64,000 nucleotides of DNA from Sitta carolinensis (taxonomy: Eukaryota > Chordata > Aves > Passeriformes > Sittidae), in assembly GCA_032173965.1 (NCBI GenBank), contig CM063284.1:116162410-116226409 (forward strand), read 5' to 3'. The notes below the pieces were generated by a model. It was given only the letters and a program-made list of their open reading frames with translations, ran no database searches and had not been told where the DNA came from. The position numbers and the translations under genes are program-made. Shown here piece by piece: positions 1-13,400 of this stretch (position 1 is the stretch's first letter; every line of letters starts with the position of its first letter).

Positions 1-592
1 CGCAGCAACAGTTTCAACTTTATGTTTTCAGGGGGGGTTTAAGTATTTATAGGGTGGTTAAAAAATGGTTTGCAAATGTTCCTGTGGATTCTTTACTGTG
101 TATTTACCACTCATCCAGTACCTCCCAAAGTTTCTCTAAAGCTAGTAGATCAATCTTGATTTCTTGAGGAAGAACAAAAGGGCAATCCATGCGGTGTGAC
201 CTTTTGGGAGAGAAAAAGTAACACTTAGATGTGCAGATACACAGTCCATAAAGGTAGTACTATTTTTTGAATATTAATATTCTTAGGAAGAAAGCCTTTT
301 CTTTCAGTCTGGTACAGAAAATAACATTTTCAGGAGGATCCAGTAGGAGGAGGTGGAGAGTTTATTCTTTTTCTTTCTGGGGAGTCGCCCAATTATTCAG
401 GCCAAAGAAAAAGAACTTGTTACACTTACAGGCAAACCTCTCTGGAAACCTGATGTTTAGATGTCATTTGCAGAGGTTTTTCCTCCAGCGCACCTTGTGT
501 GGAGTGGAGAGATTCAAGATCAGTGGGAAAATGAAATGGACCAACTCCACAATGCCAATGACATTTTAAACTAAAAACTAGAAGATAAGTGG

Positions 593-639
<47 letters not shown>

Positions 640-2560
640 ACAAAAAAAACCCTATTAAAATCCAATGCAAAACTCAAATTTTTGGGGGGCGAGAGGTGGG
701 AATGAGATAATATTTTTCCACATTAGTCTGAGAACAGATGAGCCGGCCCAAACAACCTCTGTAACCCTGGTAACCTTTCAGAGATGATCTCTTTCTTCCA
801 GTCCCATCTCCACCCTGTAGAGAATATCACTATAAATCCACTTAGCTCAGTACAAGCCTCATACAGCTTCAGCTACAATTCCAAAGAAGCACATGAGGAG
901 ATTTCCCTTAGAGCTGTGTGCTCTCATGTGACTTGCTGTTATCTGTCATAGGAACAGGATACTGCAGGTCATAGACCATGATACAAGAGGATCATTTTGC
1001 CCATCTAGGCCAAGAAATCCTGGCCATTGTTAAAACGCCCAGATAACCCACTGTCATAATATATTTGCTATTGGAAAAGGAATAGAAACTTTAAAGGGAA
1101 AACTTATAACAAATGTTAAGATTTATCAAGGATCTCCTTCACTGATAAATGACACAAAAATTTTCCAAAGAATTATCTGGGGCCTGTAGTTAGAGCATCT
1201 GTCAAAGCAGCTGGAGTGGCACACAAAATGAGTAAGTGAAAGCATTCTCCTGCTGAATAGTATTATGAAAGGAAAAAACTAATGGGTTTTAACTACAGGG
1301 ATGTGTGAAGAGCAAGACAGGATAGGCAGGAAGATTGTTATGGTCTAGGAATAATGTATGCCCTAAGAGGGATTTTTCTGTAGATTAATTTAAAACTATA
1401 TCTACTTCGCCTATCAGGATGTTTCCTAGAAAACCAATGAAAAATATTAATAAATCAATGGAAGAACTGTCACAGGCTCCATAAATAAGACGTCCAACTC
1501 TGAGGGCCATAATGCAACCTACAGCAACACTTACATGATAAAAGAGAGAAGACACTTGGGTACACTGATGGCACTTAGTTCAAACAGAAAAGTAGAGTAT
1601 GGGCTGAGCAAAACGTTGATCACTGATCTCGAGGATCAAACTCTTGTAAGGGTAGTCAGTGCTGTTTCCCAGGAGCTGAGCTCTTTCTGTTTGAATGAAG
1701 TTTGACATTTTCTTAATCTTTTACAAAGCCTATCCCCGGTCTCCTACCAATATTTTTTTTTTTTTTTAAGAAAGCTTCTACATCTACTTTTCCCGCACCA
1801 AATGAAAAATAAAGAAATCATTTATTGTAATTTTCATTTTTTCACATGTGCTTGATTTCCAACAGGCAACTGAGCTTTCAACATTACAACATTGATAATT
1901 TCTGACATTTTAATTATCCGTGTTATTAATTCTAATTGTAATTCTTTGATGATTAATATTTATTATATAAGAAGTCATGCTGCCTCATTAGGGACAAGAA
2001 AGGAAGATACATACTGGAAAAATCTAGTTGAGAGTTCAGTTTCTGAGAAATTTTGTTCAATTCCCAGTGGCAAAACAGTGGAAAGAGGGATTTGAGGGAT
2101 GTATGTTGGACATTTACTCCTTCTGTAGTTCTACAAATGTAAAGATGCCTTTTCTGTCATCAGCACAATGAGCATAGATAGCTCTGAGTGACAGAAATGT
2201 AGTGGATTTTATAATCAGAAATATTGGTACCTATGGATTTCAACCAATCTAAGTTTATACTGGTTGGTAGCGAGGTGTCTAAGCACCTTGATGGATTTAT
2301 TCCTTGATCATGGAGATAATGTTTTCCCAGCAGTGTCACACAAGCATATCCAAATAAACTCTGAGGCAGATTAGAAAAGAGAAGCAGAACAGCACCCTTA
2401 ATATGGTACTCCTCTATCTCCTCTACGTATGAGTCGACACAGAAAAGTGTTAACCTAAAAACTCTAATAAACTGCTCAACAATGTCCTAAACCTACAGCA
2501 GATTCATCCCTGAAGAAGACGTGTTATTTGGGACACATGGAAAAAGTACAAATGGTTCAC
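1..2560. other. Noncoding, nothing recognised
   Basis: AT-rich single-copy-looking sequence apart from the poly-A at 593 and a T-run near 1750. No convincing exon or mobile element was seen. Confidence 0.6.
593..658. repeat. Poly-A run with A/C tail
   Basis: A run of 45 A (593-637) is followed by CCACAAAAAAAACCC. No element with a matching body was seen upstream. Confidence 0.9.
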
Positions 2561-3000
2561 TGAAGAGCGGCCAGCTTCAGTGTACCTGGTGAGCGACCCA
2601 CAGGTGCAGAATCCGAAAGACGCTTTCAAAACAGTCGACGATAAAGGCAATAGGATGGGTCTCAATGTGGAGATTCAAGAGCACTTTACTGGCCTCAAGG
2701 AAATCCAGGGAAAAACATGAAATGGAGGGGAGAACATGGGGTTTTATAGGGGAACGAGGGGGTGAATCTGAGGGTCAAGGGCCAATGGGGGCAGATAAAA
2801 CTGGTGCAGAGGAGGGGCATCCAGCCAGCTAACCAAGGGTTAGCAGGGGTGGAACAAGGGGTGGAGTACTGTGGCAAACTGGGACCAGTGGGCTCAGGGA
2901 AGGGGAGAACATTCTAGGGGGGTACATATAAAGAAACAGGGGCTTGAACTAGAGTGAACAGGGCCGAGCCAAGCCACTTTGAGTGGCATCAACTATAACA
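2561..3000 (-). mobile_element. Probable solo LTR
   Basis: The block runs TGAAGAGCGG...CTATAACA and is richer in G on the plus strand than its surroundings. On the minus strand it has a CCATTGG box, then CCTATAAAACCCC (TATA at 2742-2748), giving a U3 promoter layout. The R/U5 side would contain AGTAAA rather than AATAAA. No flanking duplication was found with these ends, so the boundaries are uncertain. Confidence 0.5.
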
Positions 3001-5450
3001 ACCAATAAGGTTCAACATATGAACTTGTGCTTACAGAGACCTTATAGCAGATGGCCCTTCCCCCTTTAGTCTCAGAGGGGTGTTCCTCCTGGATTGAATT
3101 TTCCCTTCCAGGGCTGAACTATTTTTTCCTTTTGGTCTTCTACAGTTCACAACTGATTCTCTGTGAACAAGAATCAATTCTGTGCCACCATAGGCTGATG
3201 CATCCCTGGGGAAGGATATGGGAAATACCCTACTGTATGTAGAAACCTTTCTGTATGAAGAAACATTTTTGTTTCCAAATGTCAGTTGTTTATTTTGTGT
3301 GTGCAAAGACAGAAAAAAGTTGGATGCACTGGGTAAATCACTGGGTAAAGTGAAAGCAAGGTACTGAAATAATGATAGGGGTGTTCAGGTGTCTTCAAAA
3401 TTCAACTCCACTCTATGAATAGAGTACATGTAAGTACATGGCCCTAATTTATTAAAATCTTGTGCCCAGGAAGTGGAAGCTGCTTCAGTCCAGTAGAATC
3501 CTTGGGATTGTATCCAAGGTGACCTGTAGCAGGTCATGGGCTCAGATTGAGACAGATAGTTTTTTGTCACAATAACCCCTTTCCTGAGCCATCTCGCTTT
3601 TCTCAAAGGTTATTATATTTTTGTTTGGTTTATGTTTTTCTACAGTACTTGTCAGGCCAGCACTTTACAAATGTTGAAAGCAGTAGATTTCTCCCTTTAT
3701 TTCAGGAATATATTTCATCAGGTATAGTCCACTGTCCAGTTGGCAACTAATATGATTTTTCAAACCACAGGATTTTTTCAGGTAAGAACCAGATGAAGGT
3801 GAACATCCTGTAACTTTTAATTATTATACAGGTTTTTCCTATATTCTCTAATCTTTCATATTCTGAAAATAGTCAGATAGTCTAGTGCTAAAGATATTAA
3901 TAACTTGCACTTCCATTATGCTGCCTCTCAGGCTATCTCAAAATCAATATCAAATGAACACATACAACTTAATATTAGAAAAAAAAAAACTGCTTCTCTA
4001 TGTGTTTGGAAACTCAACAGCAAGAAAAAAATGTAGGCAAGTTTGCTCCTAATTTAGAAGTTGCAAATATGCAAAACATATTGATTAACTAGTTCACCTA
4101 ATTTATGCACCTCAAAAACAAAGGTGAAACATACATAAAAAATAAGTGAGTAACTTGCTATTGAACATCTACCTCAGGACAAAAAAAGTCCTGGATAATC
4201 CCAGTCAACCCAACTGCTAGTTGGGTAGTTCAAATTAGAAGACATTTTCCCTTGGATGTGCAGTGAGCACAAGCACACTTGTGTATTTTGATGTACAAGG
4301 CTATAGTTTAACCTGGATTTGAGTTTCCAGTAAATGTAATAGGCTAAGAGGTTTCACATCCAGAACTCCACTTGACCTATCTTTGATGACAGCCAAAAGT
4401 GATGGCTGTAAAAGGACCTGTATGATAGAAACTCACAGTGCTATTCAAATCTCCCATGGACAAATATCTTCTTCACAGCTGTGACAGGTGGTGTCACAGT
4501 CTTTACAGATGCATCAAAGATTTAATGATATGGAAGTTACACCATTGTGGTGCTCTAATGTGCTGGCTAATGAGAAATCTCTGTTGGAGCTTGAAACTAA
4601 GTGAGTCTTTAACAGGCAAAGCAACAAACAGAGAGCTTGAAAGGCAGAATGAAAGAAACTGTCTGTTCTCCTTTTTCTGGTAATGAAAGCTCTGACTCAC
4701 TAGCAAGACTGTGTCAATAAAGCACTGCATAGAGCATCGCCTTGACTCAGACAGCCCTGAAAACTGTATCTCTTCACAGTTAATTTTTTCTCTAGGGTGG
4801 AGACATGATAAATTTGGAGTGGTCATTGGATAGCTTGTACTCTGAACCTCACTTGAGACATTTTCAAATGTCAATTTTGGATCATCAAAATGGAACAGCT
4901 TTGATAAAAATTACCTAATGAACATGCCATGAAAATGAAGGCTTCTTACATATATGAAAGTTGAAAAACATAACGATTTCCAAAATATTATTTGTTTATA
5001 TAATAATTTTTGTCTATATTAGAATTTTACGAGCAAATATTTAACTTCAATATTATTCCAAAATGCTTGATATTTCTCTTTTTTCCTTAAAAATTAATTG
5101 CAGCATAGTATTAAGTTAGTAATAGCATAAGTGCACAATTGTGAATTTCTTTTTTAAATTTCTGTGTGCTTGGTTTATAAGTATTCTGTTTTGAAAAAAA
5201 ACAGAAAAAGTTGTTCCTGGAAACGCTAATGCAGTCTATTCCACAAACACAGAAAGGTGAACTAAGACTTAAAATCTTTGGTGTCTGTTCATTTAATGAA
5301 TGAACTCTTAAATTTAGGAGGTGTAGAGTTATGTCTGACCTCAAGGAGCAATATTTCACACTATTTACCTTATTTTTAACATCTTTTTTGTATCTATAAA
5401 ATACTGCTCCTTATAGTTCTCTAAATAGTCCAGTGAAGCTTAATAGCCTA
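3001..5450. other. Noncoding, nothing recognised
   Basis: Only short chance frames occur (up to 123 codons at 4503-4874, minus). They lack paired splice signals or recognisable domains. Confidence 0.6.
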
Positions 5451-5570
5451 TAGAACCATAGGATCATGGAATTGATAAGGCTGGAAAAGATCTTTAAGAT
5501 CATCCAGTTCAACCACCGTGTTCACCACTAAAACATGTCCCTGCACACACATTTTCTGAACACATAACCT
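5451..5570 (-). mobile_element. CR1 LINE 3-prime fragment
   Basis: The plus strand reads TAGAACCATAGGATCATGG, then GGCTGGAAAAGATCTTTAAG and CATCCAGTTCAACCACC. This is the reverse complement of the CR1 3-prime end, including its terminal ATTCTATG-like repeat. It is short and diverged. Confidence 0.85.
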
Positions 5571-6743
5571 TTATATAGATATTTCCTATAAATATATATA
5601 TATATATGTCATTTAGAAACCTTATATGCTGTAAGTTCTAAAGGACTCTAAGAATGGGCTGCAGAACCTTTAAAATTTGTGTAGAATACTAATGATATAA
5701 GTCTGCATTCAGTAAAGAATGCCTCAGCTCAAAATTACGATCTGAAGAAAACCTCTGTAAGCTGCCACCTAGTATCAGGAGTGCCTAATCTTTCTCTTGC
5801 ATTTAATTTCCCCTTGAAACCAGGCCATAAGATCTGCCTTACACTGAATAGCTCTACATCTGGAATACTCTTGTTTTAGAAACCAGAGATTTCTCTAAGT
5901 CTCCTGAAAATCTTCGCTTAGGAAGTATTTTCTGCTTAGGACAGATAAACCCAAAACATGATTTCCTGATCAGTTTTGCCTTTGGTGCTTCCTATAGCAC
6001 ACAACCCATCTCAATTTCAGCCTTTCAGCCTTGTTTAGCATGCCTTACAACTGAATTCTCCACTTGGAGCACACTCTTAAGTCTACCCCACCACTTGCAC
6101 AGGGTAAAATTATGCCTTCTACCACGGCTCAATATTCCAACAGATGTTTCAGTAATGTAAAGATACTTTTTTTCTTTGTGTAGGTGTGCAATAAAAGATA
6201 CAGAAGACAGCATTTCTTCTGAGATGGACCCTTACAGGAAAACTCTGCTCACACTACAGCAACAGTGTGATTTAAGATACTACAGATTCACCTTGCTCAA
6301 GAATTAGGGTTCACTTGCAAATAGAGGTCCATTCAGAGCATTCAAAAACTACGAATGATACTCCAGCTAAAAAGAGTCATAATGTGTCAAAAGCCAAGTC
6401 ACAGTGCTGCTTTAGCTAGAAAGGGGCTTCAAATGTTAAAAACCTTGTGCTATTGAGAATGGGATTTCTTGGAGCTTATTCTAGCAAAGTAATAAATCTT
6501 AAATGCTTGTTTTTCCTGATAGCTGCCACAGTGAGGAATCTTTCTGCTGATATGTAGGACTTTTAGGTCCTATTACTAGCTATTGAAATGAAACTGCTGA
6601 TAACATAAAACCTTAAATGTGAAACCAGTACAGGGTGACCTAAAGCCAGGATGACTCCACTGTGTTGCCAAAATTCATATTGCAGTAAGGCTTGTCATGT
6701 GCTTGTCATGAGCAAGAAGATAATAATTTAATATCTAGAATTG
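5571..6743. other. Noncoding between two CR1 fragments
   Basis: A TA-rich stretch lies near 5595. TGCCACCTAGTAT at 5763 is a weak reverse CTCF-like match. Nothing else was recognised. Confidence 0.55.
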
Positions 6744-7243
6744 TGATCATAAAATGATAGAAAGGCCTGGGATGAAAGGTACCTTAAAAGTTGTACAGTT
6801 CCACTCCCCTACCATGGGCAGGGACATTTTTCACAAGACCAGGTTACGCAGAGTCCCACCCAACCTGGCCTTGAACTGCCAGGGATGGGTCATCCACAAT
6901 TTCTCTGGAAAACCTGTGCCAGTGCCTGACCACCTTCACAGCAAAAACTTTCTTCCTAATATCTAATCCAAAGCCACATTCTTTCAGTTTTCATTCCAGC
7001 TTTTCTTGTATATACCCTAAAAAACAGTCCCTCTTCACCTTTCTTGTAGGCTCCCTTCGGTACTGGAAGGTCTCTATGGGGTCACCCTGAAGCCTTCTAT
7101 TCTACAGCCTGAACAAACCCAGCTCTCTCAGCCTTTTCTTGTAGAAGAGGTGCTCCATCCCTCTAATCAAATTGCTGGAATTCTCTGCGTTTGTTCCAAC
7201 AGGTCAATGTCCTTCCTGTGCTGGAGACTCCAGAGCTGAATGC
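6744..7243 (-). mobile_element. CR1 LINE 3-prime fragment, about 500 bp
   Basis: The sequence matches the minus-strand reading of the CR1 tail: GATCATAAAATGATAG at the left end, then GGCAGGGACATTTTTCAC, CCTGGCCTTGAACTG, CTTTCTTCCTAATATCTAATC and CAGCCTGAACAAACCCAGC. The 5-prime side is truncated near 7243. No intact frame remains. Confidence 0.9.
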
Positions 7244-7725
7244 TATAAAAGATTATTGCACTGTTTTAAGGAGAGAAGATTACTGGTTTAACATGATTCT
7301 GTCTCTTCCACTGAAGAGAATAGCACCCATGAAGATCCAGGAAGTCTGATTACCCAAAATACAAAATTACAGATCTCTGAGAGGACTATACTAGAGGAGG
7401 ACTTGCTGATATTAAACTAATCACAGATCTAACACAGTAAGCATTTTGCTACTTTCCAAAGAGTGATTAACCGCCTAGTTAAATAACAAGTAGATGGCTT
7501 AAAAATGGGCTGGGATTAGTTACCTTTATAAAAATGTTCACTGTCTACCAGGAACTTGGTAATAAATTCAAGTGGCATTATAGCTCTGATGGTTATGCTT
7601 CTTGTCCTACACTGCCTTTTGTATCAACAAGACAAATTGATATATCAAGGCCACCTTATGCAACCTGTCTTTTAAAAACGAAAGATTTAATATCAAAGGC
7701 TGATCCTGGACTAAAAAGCAACAAC

Positions 7726-7731
<6 letters not shown>

Positions 7732-7767
<36 letters not shown>

Positions 7768-7783
7768 ACCAAAAAAACACTCA
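7732..7783. repeat. Poly-A run with A/C tail
   Basis: A run of 34 A (7732-7765) is followed by CCACCAAAAAAACAC, the same style as the tract at 593. Confidence 0.9.
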
Positions 7784-8814
7784 CAAAACTAGAGAAAAAA
7801 CCTAATGGACACGTGGAGAAGTGTAAATTGGATTGAAGTTTAGATATAATTGATAGAAAGGCTGATTGGCAAATCAAGTTCCCATGGCAGGTTTGTTTGT
7901 ATTAAAGCTGATTCATACTAAGATAATGGAAGAAGGGTTCTGCACTGAAAATGTGTTTACTGACCATATTTTCTGGTGTATTACAACTTCTTTGCTACTT
8001 TCTATCTGAGGCTTGTATTACAGTTATCCATATCAGATTAATGTAAAATTAACTTTCCTCCTGTATTATCATAATTTTCTGATAATTTTGTTTGAATTTG
8101 ACTTTGCTATTAGTTCAGATAATAATAAAAATGCAGATTTCCTCTCTCCCACCAAATTTGTCTGATAGTCCTTTTCCCACATGTCCACCTGTGTTCTGAC
8201 CCCAAGGTTCACCTTTGTCCAGGAAACAAATCTTTATGCTGCCTGGAGTTAGCAAAATGTTCTCAACATAATGACTCAACAGAAGCTGCCTTATTCATAC
8301 ATATTTTATACTCGGTAGAAGGATAACACAAAAATAGTTCAGCTTCTATAAAAAGAGTATGAGGACCTAATTTTCCTGTTTGATAGTCCAGTTTTATGCC
8401 AGTAGATTTTCAGTAGCATATGACATGAGTGACACCATGGTGAATCAGTCTCTGAGATTATACAATCCATGTGCAGATGCACTGCCTAGGAACTCTTCTA
8501 TTTTCAATCTTTTTATAATCAGGTTACCTAAGACTGTAAGATGCAGCATTTGTAATATTTCCAGTAGCCTACATGTGCACAAATAGAGAGAAAAAAAGCT
8601 ATAAAGCACCAATAGCACTGATGCACTGCCTCAACCTTTTGAATATGTGATGTTTTGTTTAGTGGCTCTATTTTCCATAGGGTCTTAAACTGTATAAAAA
8701 AAGTAAGCATCCAGTAAAATCAGATAATTAGATCTTCAATTAATGGGATTTATACATAAGAAGCAAAGCAGATATTTTTTCCTCCTTTGGAGCTGAAGGA
8801 TAGTTTAAGCATTT

Positions 8815-8817
<3 letters not shown>

Positions 8818-8845
<28 letters not shown>
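8818..8845. repeat. Poly-A run
   Basis: An uninterrupted run of 28 A. Confidence 0.9.
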
Positions 8846-11628
8846 GACTATCTTTCATCCTAATCCTGATAGTAATGGGGCAGAAGAGGGTAGATAATGT
8901 AAGTAAGAAGAAAAAACATTCCCTTTTTTAAAAGTATATTAATTTCACTCATCCATTTACAAATATTTCATAGTAGAAACACTTACCACTATGCAAGGAT
9001 TAGGAGTATTATATGTACACTCTGATAAAAAATTAATTATTAAGGAAGGCCTCTCTGCCTGCAGGCAAGAACTGATAGGAATCAGTGGCTGGCTTCTACC
9101 TATGCCTTTCAGCTGATACTGATATGGTAAGAGCTAGCTTAAATGTTAAATATTTGTCTCTTGCCTCTGTTTTACCTCATTCGATTTGTTTATTTTCTTT
9201 ATTACATGGAAATCAATGCTTAAAGAAGTGGTATTTATTTTTTGTCTGTTTTGATTTGCAGTATTTTCACTTTTTAAATGTCTTCCAGATGCAAGTGACT
9301 TACAGAGCAAAGACTAGGGAACAGTGCACTAGAGAAGACTTGGAAGCTAAAGGGAATGAGGTTTTGTTCTCTTTTGAAATACATAATGAGTACTGAAATT
9401 CTGATATCTCATTCTTGTGAAAAATTACAATAGTCACCAGAAATGGTATGTATATGGTAGAGTAATCAAGTGAAGCCAAAAAGTGACAATCTTCTTCCCT
9501 GGAGTGAATCACGGATAACAACTAGAAATTATAACAAGTTTTTGATGCCAGTTGTAGAATTCCAGACATCACCTGGAAAGAAAGCCTGACACAGAAAAGC
9601 AGGCAGGAGGAGAGAAGGAAGGCAAGCATACGCCTAAACTCTTGTAAAACTGAGTTTGCTTGTACCAGCTTGCAGTCTATCCATCAGCCACTCAGTTGTA
9701 TATCTGAATGAGGAAAAAATCCGTAGCCAAACATTTCACTGAAATGCCAAAACCAGCACTTACCTGAAATGTATATGCAGAGGTTTTTATTTCTCTAGCT
9801 GCATTCCAGAGCTGCAGTTCAGCTATTCTTAGGTTTAGTGGCTGTAGTGCCACAGAGAAGTGGTTTTAGGGTAATGTTTTTGAGACAATCAGAAGAATGG
9901 TATCTATGAAATTTCAAATGTGAAATTTAAGACACAGTGATTTTACCTGGCCTGAAAATTATGAGAAATTAAAAATACTTTCATCAATCAGGATTAAATA
10001 CATATTGCATAACTATGAATGCTTACCAACAGATAAATTATCCTGTGGTGAAACACAGAATTTGTTGAAGAGGTAAACCTTGCTATAGCACCAGAATGGA
10101 AATAGGTTTCAGACAGCATCTGGTCTTTGAATTGATTCAATTATGAGAAAAAACCAACTGCTTTTGCAGAAGCAATGACTTACCTCATCTGTGATAGAAA
10201 AAAATACTGCCACAATATTTAACATGATCTTGCATAAGAAGCTTTTAATTGCAACATGGTGAAATAATTGCCATTAAACAGATGAGTTTATGTCACTATC
10301 TAAGCAATTCTGGCATGACTTGAAAAAACACAAGCATTTGGGAAACACAGGGTCAAAAAAACGTCTCTGCCTCATTCTCATTGCAGCCCATTGCTCCCCC
10401 TTACTGCTATTAGCCTTTCATAATGTAAAACATTTCATTTCCAACAGATAATACTTTCAGTCGAAAGGTAATTTTTGAAGTCTATTACTTGCATTCTTAG
10501 TGAAGAGCACAATGTAGCATTTTGTTCTAATATGCCATTGAAATTGTTTGAGTAGACACACCATGGAATCAAATACAAAATGTCAAAATGGTTTCCATTA
10601 ACTATGCACATTTGCACTGCTTCAGTTAATGGGCATGTTTTTGTTCTTCTCCTTCATCTTTGCATCTATAAGACGAAATGATTCAGTTAATGTAACTGAA
10701 AAGTACATTGAAAAGGTAGAGCAAATTACAAAAGCATCAAACCACAATTCCACCCACGTACTTTATTTTATAATGAAGTTTAATAATGACTAAAATTGCC
10801 TTCAGATTTAAACATCAGTCATTTTTGCAATTGTGGTTAATGTGAAAAATCTCACCCACAGTAATGTTTTAGGAAAACATTGTAGAAATGTACATTATAT
10901 TTTATAGTGAAATGTCATAATGAAATCTTAACTAGATATCACTGAAATATATAGTACGTTAAAAGTAATTTGCCACTATGGGCAGGACTGAAACAGGGAC
11001 TGTGTCCCCATCAGCATGATAACAGGTAGGGAAAGTTCCTTTATATTATAAAAGCTCTATTGTGCTTCAGCACCATTATAGTGAGAGAGTCTTTGATACT
11101 ATCTTTGATAGTAGGTATCATCTAAAATACTGCTATAATACCTAAATTACTTGTTTTGTACTGATAGTGTCATAAAATAGTGTTTTATGCGAGTGAGCAT
11201 CAATGAGAATATTATTTCCTCAGAAGGACACAAAATGGATTAAACTACATTCTGAAACAGAAATAAGGTATTTTTGAATGGTTGCCTTTCCTAGCCCTGC
11301 CTTGCGAGGCTGCAATATGCTACCAAATCCTTATATCCTAAGTGGACCATGTGTAGGAACAGGAACCCTGGGAAGGTCACTGGGCTGTTTCTGGCACCCA
11401 GGAGAGGGTTTCAGCAGCACCAACTGACTTCACAATTATAGAGGTTCCTGCTGCAAAGAGCAGAACAGGGGAGGAGAAATGTTCTCACAGAGCTCTGTGC
11501 CTTGTTCAGATAGGGCTAAGCATTGTCCTTCTCTGGCTGAATGAATTTTTAGACGTTGAAATTTAATTTGGGTCAAAGTTGGATTAACTGCCATGGAAAC
11601 TGTATTTAAGCCCCTCTTAAAGAAGAAG

Positions 11629-11665
11629 AAAAAAAAAAAAAAAAAAAAAGAGAGAGAGAGAGAGA
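11629..11665. repeat. Poly-A followed by (GA)n
   Basis: About 21 A run into eight GA units. Confidence 0.9.
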
Positions 11666-11767
11666 AACCCTATGCTCTGAATATTCAGAATATTCAGGTT
11701 CTCTTAGTGAGTGAATGAATGAGCTCTCCTGATAATTAAATTTAAAGCTAACCCTGCACAGCACCAC

Positions 11768-11880
11768 TGTAAGGAGCTGTGGGTGAGGAGAGGCGGCCGA
11801 GGCTCGGGGCTGGGAGGGAGAGGTGGCTGTCGATGTGCTCCTGCCCTGGCAGCTGCCTGCCCCTGTTCTCTTGCCCCTTC
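11768..11880. other. GC-rich patch
   Basis: This is a short block well above the local GC level, with GGCGGCCGAGGCTCGGGG and several CpGs. No open frame or start-site motif could be tied to it. It may be a small regulatory element. Confidence 0.35.
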
Positions 11881-11958
11881 TTCACCCATTTACAAGTTAA
11901 ATCCTACACTTGTTGGGATTTAGGGTTTCCTCCTCGAGGTTAAATTTTCTGGCAGTGG

Positions 11959-11972
11959 TCACCAGATGGCAG
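11959..11972 (+). promoter_or_regulatory. CTCF-like motif
   Basis: TCACCAGATGGCAG fits the CTCF core CCASYAGRKGGCRS at all positions except the first base. It lies about 80 bases after a GC-rich patch. Binding is inference. Confidence 0.5.
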
Positions 11973-13317
11973 TATGATATCATCAACCCCTGTCCCCCAT
12001 GGACCCCGCAAATCACCAGGAGAAAAGGGGGTTCAAATGGTGCATGGCATCATCCTATGTATAAATTTAGATACAGTTAGCCTCAAAGCTGAGCTAGAGA
12101 AGAGTCAGGTTTTTTCCAAGATTGAGCAAGTGCTGCTTTCACTAAATTTGATGACCAATGTGCTGCTAAATATCAGAAAGTAACTAAATAATTCACTCTA
12201 CCTTGATTTATTTACAGTATATATTACTTCTGCAGAACATAACTTTCTTTAGAGATCTAAGCACCTGAATTTTGGATGACCTAAGGAACCAAACACTCGA
12301 TTATCTTGTCAGTTGACTGCCCAGACTCAGTCCCAATGCTCTTCAAGTCCAAGTTTCTTGTAATGGACTTTTTTTCTTTTCCAGTAGGCAGCATGGTTAA
12401 TTTCCTCAATAAATTAAAATGTACATAGTTCAGATGTGCATAAACACTGTGTGAGTCATACAGAGTCTGAGATGATGATTCAGTATCCTCTGGGGCTATG
12501 TTGCAACACAAAATATGTGCTCTCCCCTTTTAGACACATAGGCACAACCTGCAGTTATTTTGTAAACCCTCCATTTCTGCCTTTGCCTCAGTGCAGTTGC
12601 AAAAGTCTGTAAGAAAAAAAAAAAAAAAACAAACAAAAAAACAGGGTTCTTTCTTTATGTGACAAATATCAGATTTAAAGCCCTCTGTTTATTCAATTGA
12701 ATGTCAGTTTTAATGGAAATGTCTGGGACTGAAAAAGCAAAGTAAAAAGACAAGCAGTCAGATGGCTTGCAATCCTCCTATGTGATTCTTCCAACACCAT
12801 CACTATGGAGATATAAGTAGATCATCTGCTGCCAGCGATATTGGACCATCAATACTGACACTGATGCTTCTGTTCTGCAGGTCTATGGGTTTTTTTCAGG
12901 ACAGACAATGATCAAAAACTTACAAGACCATAATTTCCAACCCATCATGCATTGTTTGCTTCCTTAAACCCTGTGACATAAGTCACAAGGATGGGTAGGC
13001 ATTACCTAAATTATCTGCAATGCTTTGGTATGTGAATGTTGTTCTTTAACATATTGTTTTTCTGTCTGCAGAGAAGAATGTGACACCATGCTCTCTAATT
13101 ATCTGGATTAATTCTCTAAGCTATGGCCTAGTTCTTTTAAGTCACACCCACAAGGTTTTGTCTGTACACAGGCACAGAAAATAAGACACTGCTAGTTACT
13201 CTGTTCTCAGTGTATCCTGGAAAAATTCCTTGACACTGCAATCTATGGGTCACAGCTATTGTACTCAGGTCACTGGTTTTGTATACTGCTATAATAACTA
13301 AAAAATACTCTATTCAG

Positions 13318-13400
13318 GGCTCAGCACCACATGATGAAAACTGGCCTGGGCTGCTATCAGCTCATCCTGCTCCCCCAGGGAGTTCATGTCAGTTAGAAAG
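13318..13400 (+). other. Possible further upstream exon
   Basis: An open frame (13279-13554) has an acceptor-like TACTCTATTCAG before 13318 and a donor AAAG|GTGTTA after 13400. This gives phase 2 and would join exon A at 13860 in frame. Other donors in the same frame (13530, 13536 region) are in phase 1 and would not fit. Support is weak. Confidence 0.2.

Larger units (their letters stand above)
7244..13317. other. Noncoding; simple repeats and one GC patch
   Basis: AT-rich sequence with the A-runs at 7732, 8818 and 11629, the GC patch and CTCF-like motif near 11770-11972, and an A-run near 12610. No coding block is supported. Confidence 0.55.

Noticed and set aside
5763..5775. Reverse CTCF-like motif TGCCACCTAGTAT
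   Set aside because: The last two bases of the core do not match, so it is too weak to list.
9275..9396. Possible exon after TGTCTTCCAG
   Set aside because: The acceptor is good but there is no proper donor and the frame ends in a stop after a weak GAG|GTTTTG site.
11677..11697. Heat-shock-element-like GAATATTCAGAATATTC
   Set aside because: Spacing between the central units is one base instead of two, so it does not fit the element.
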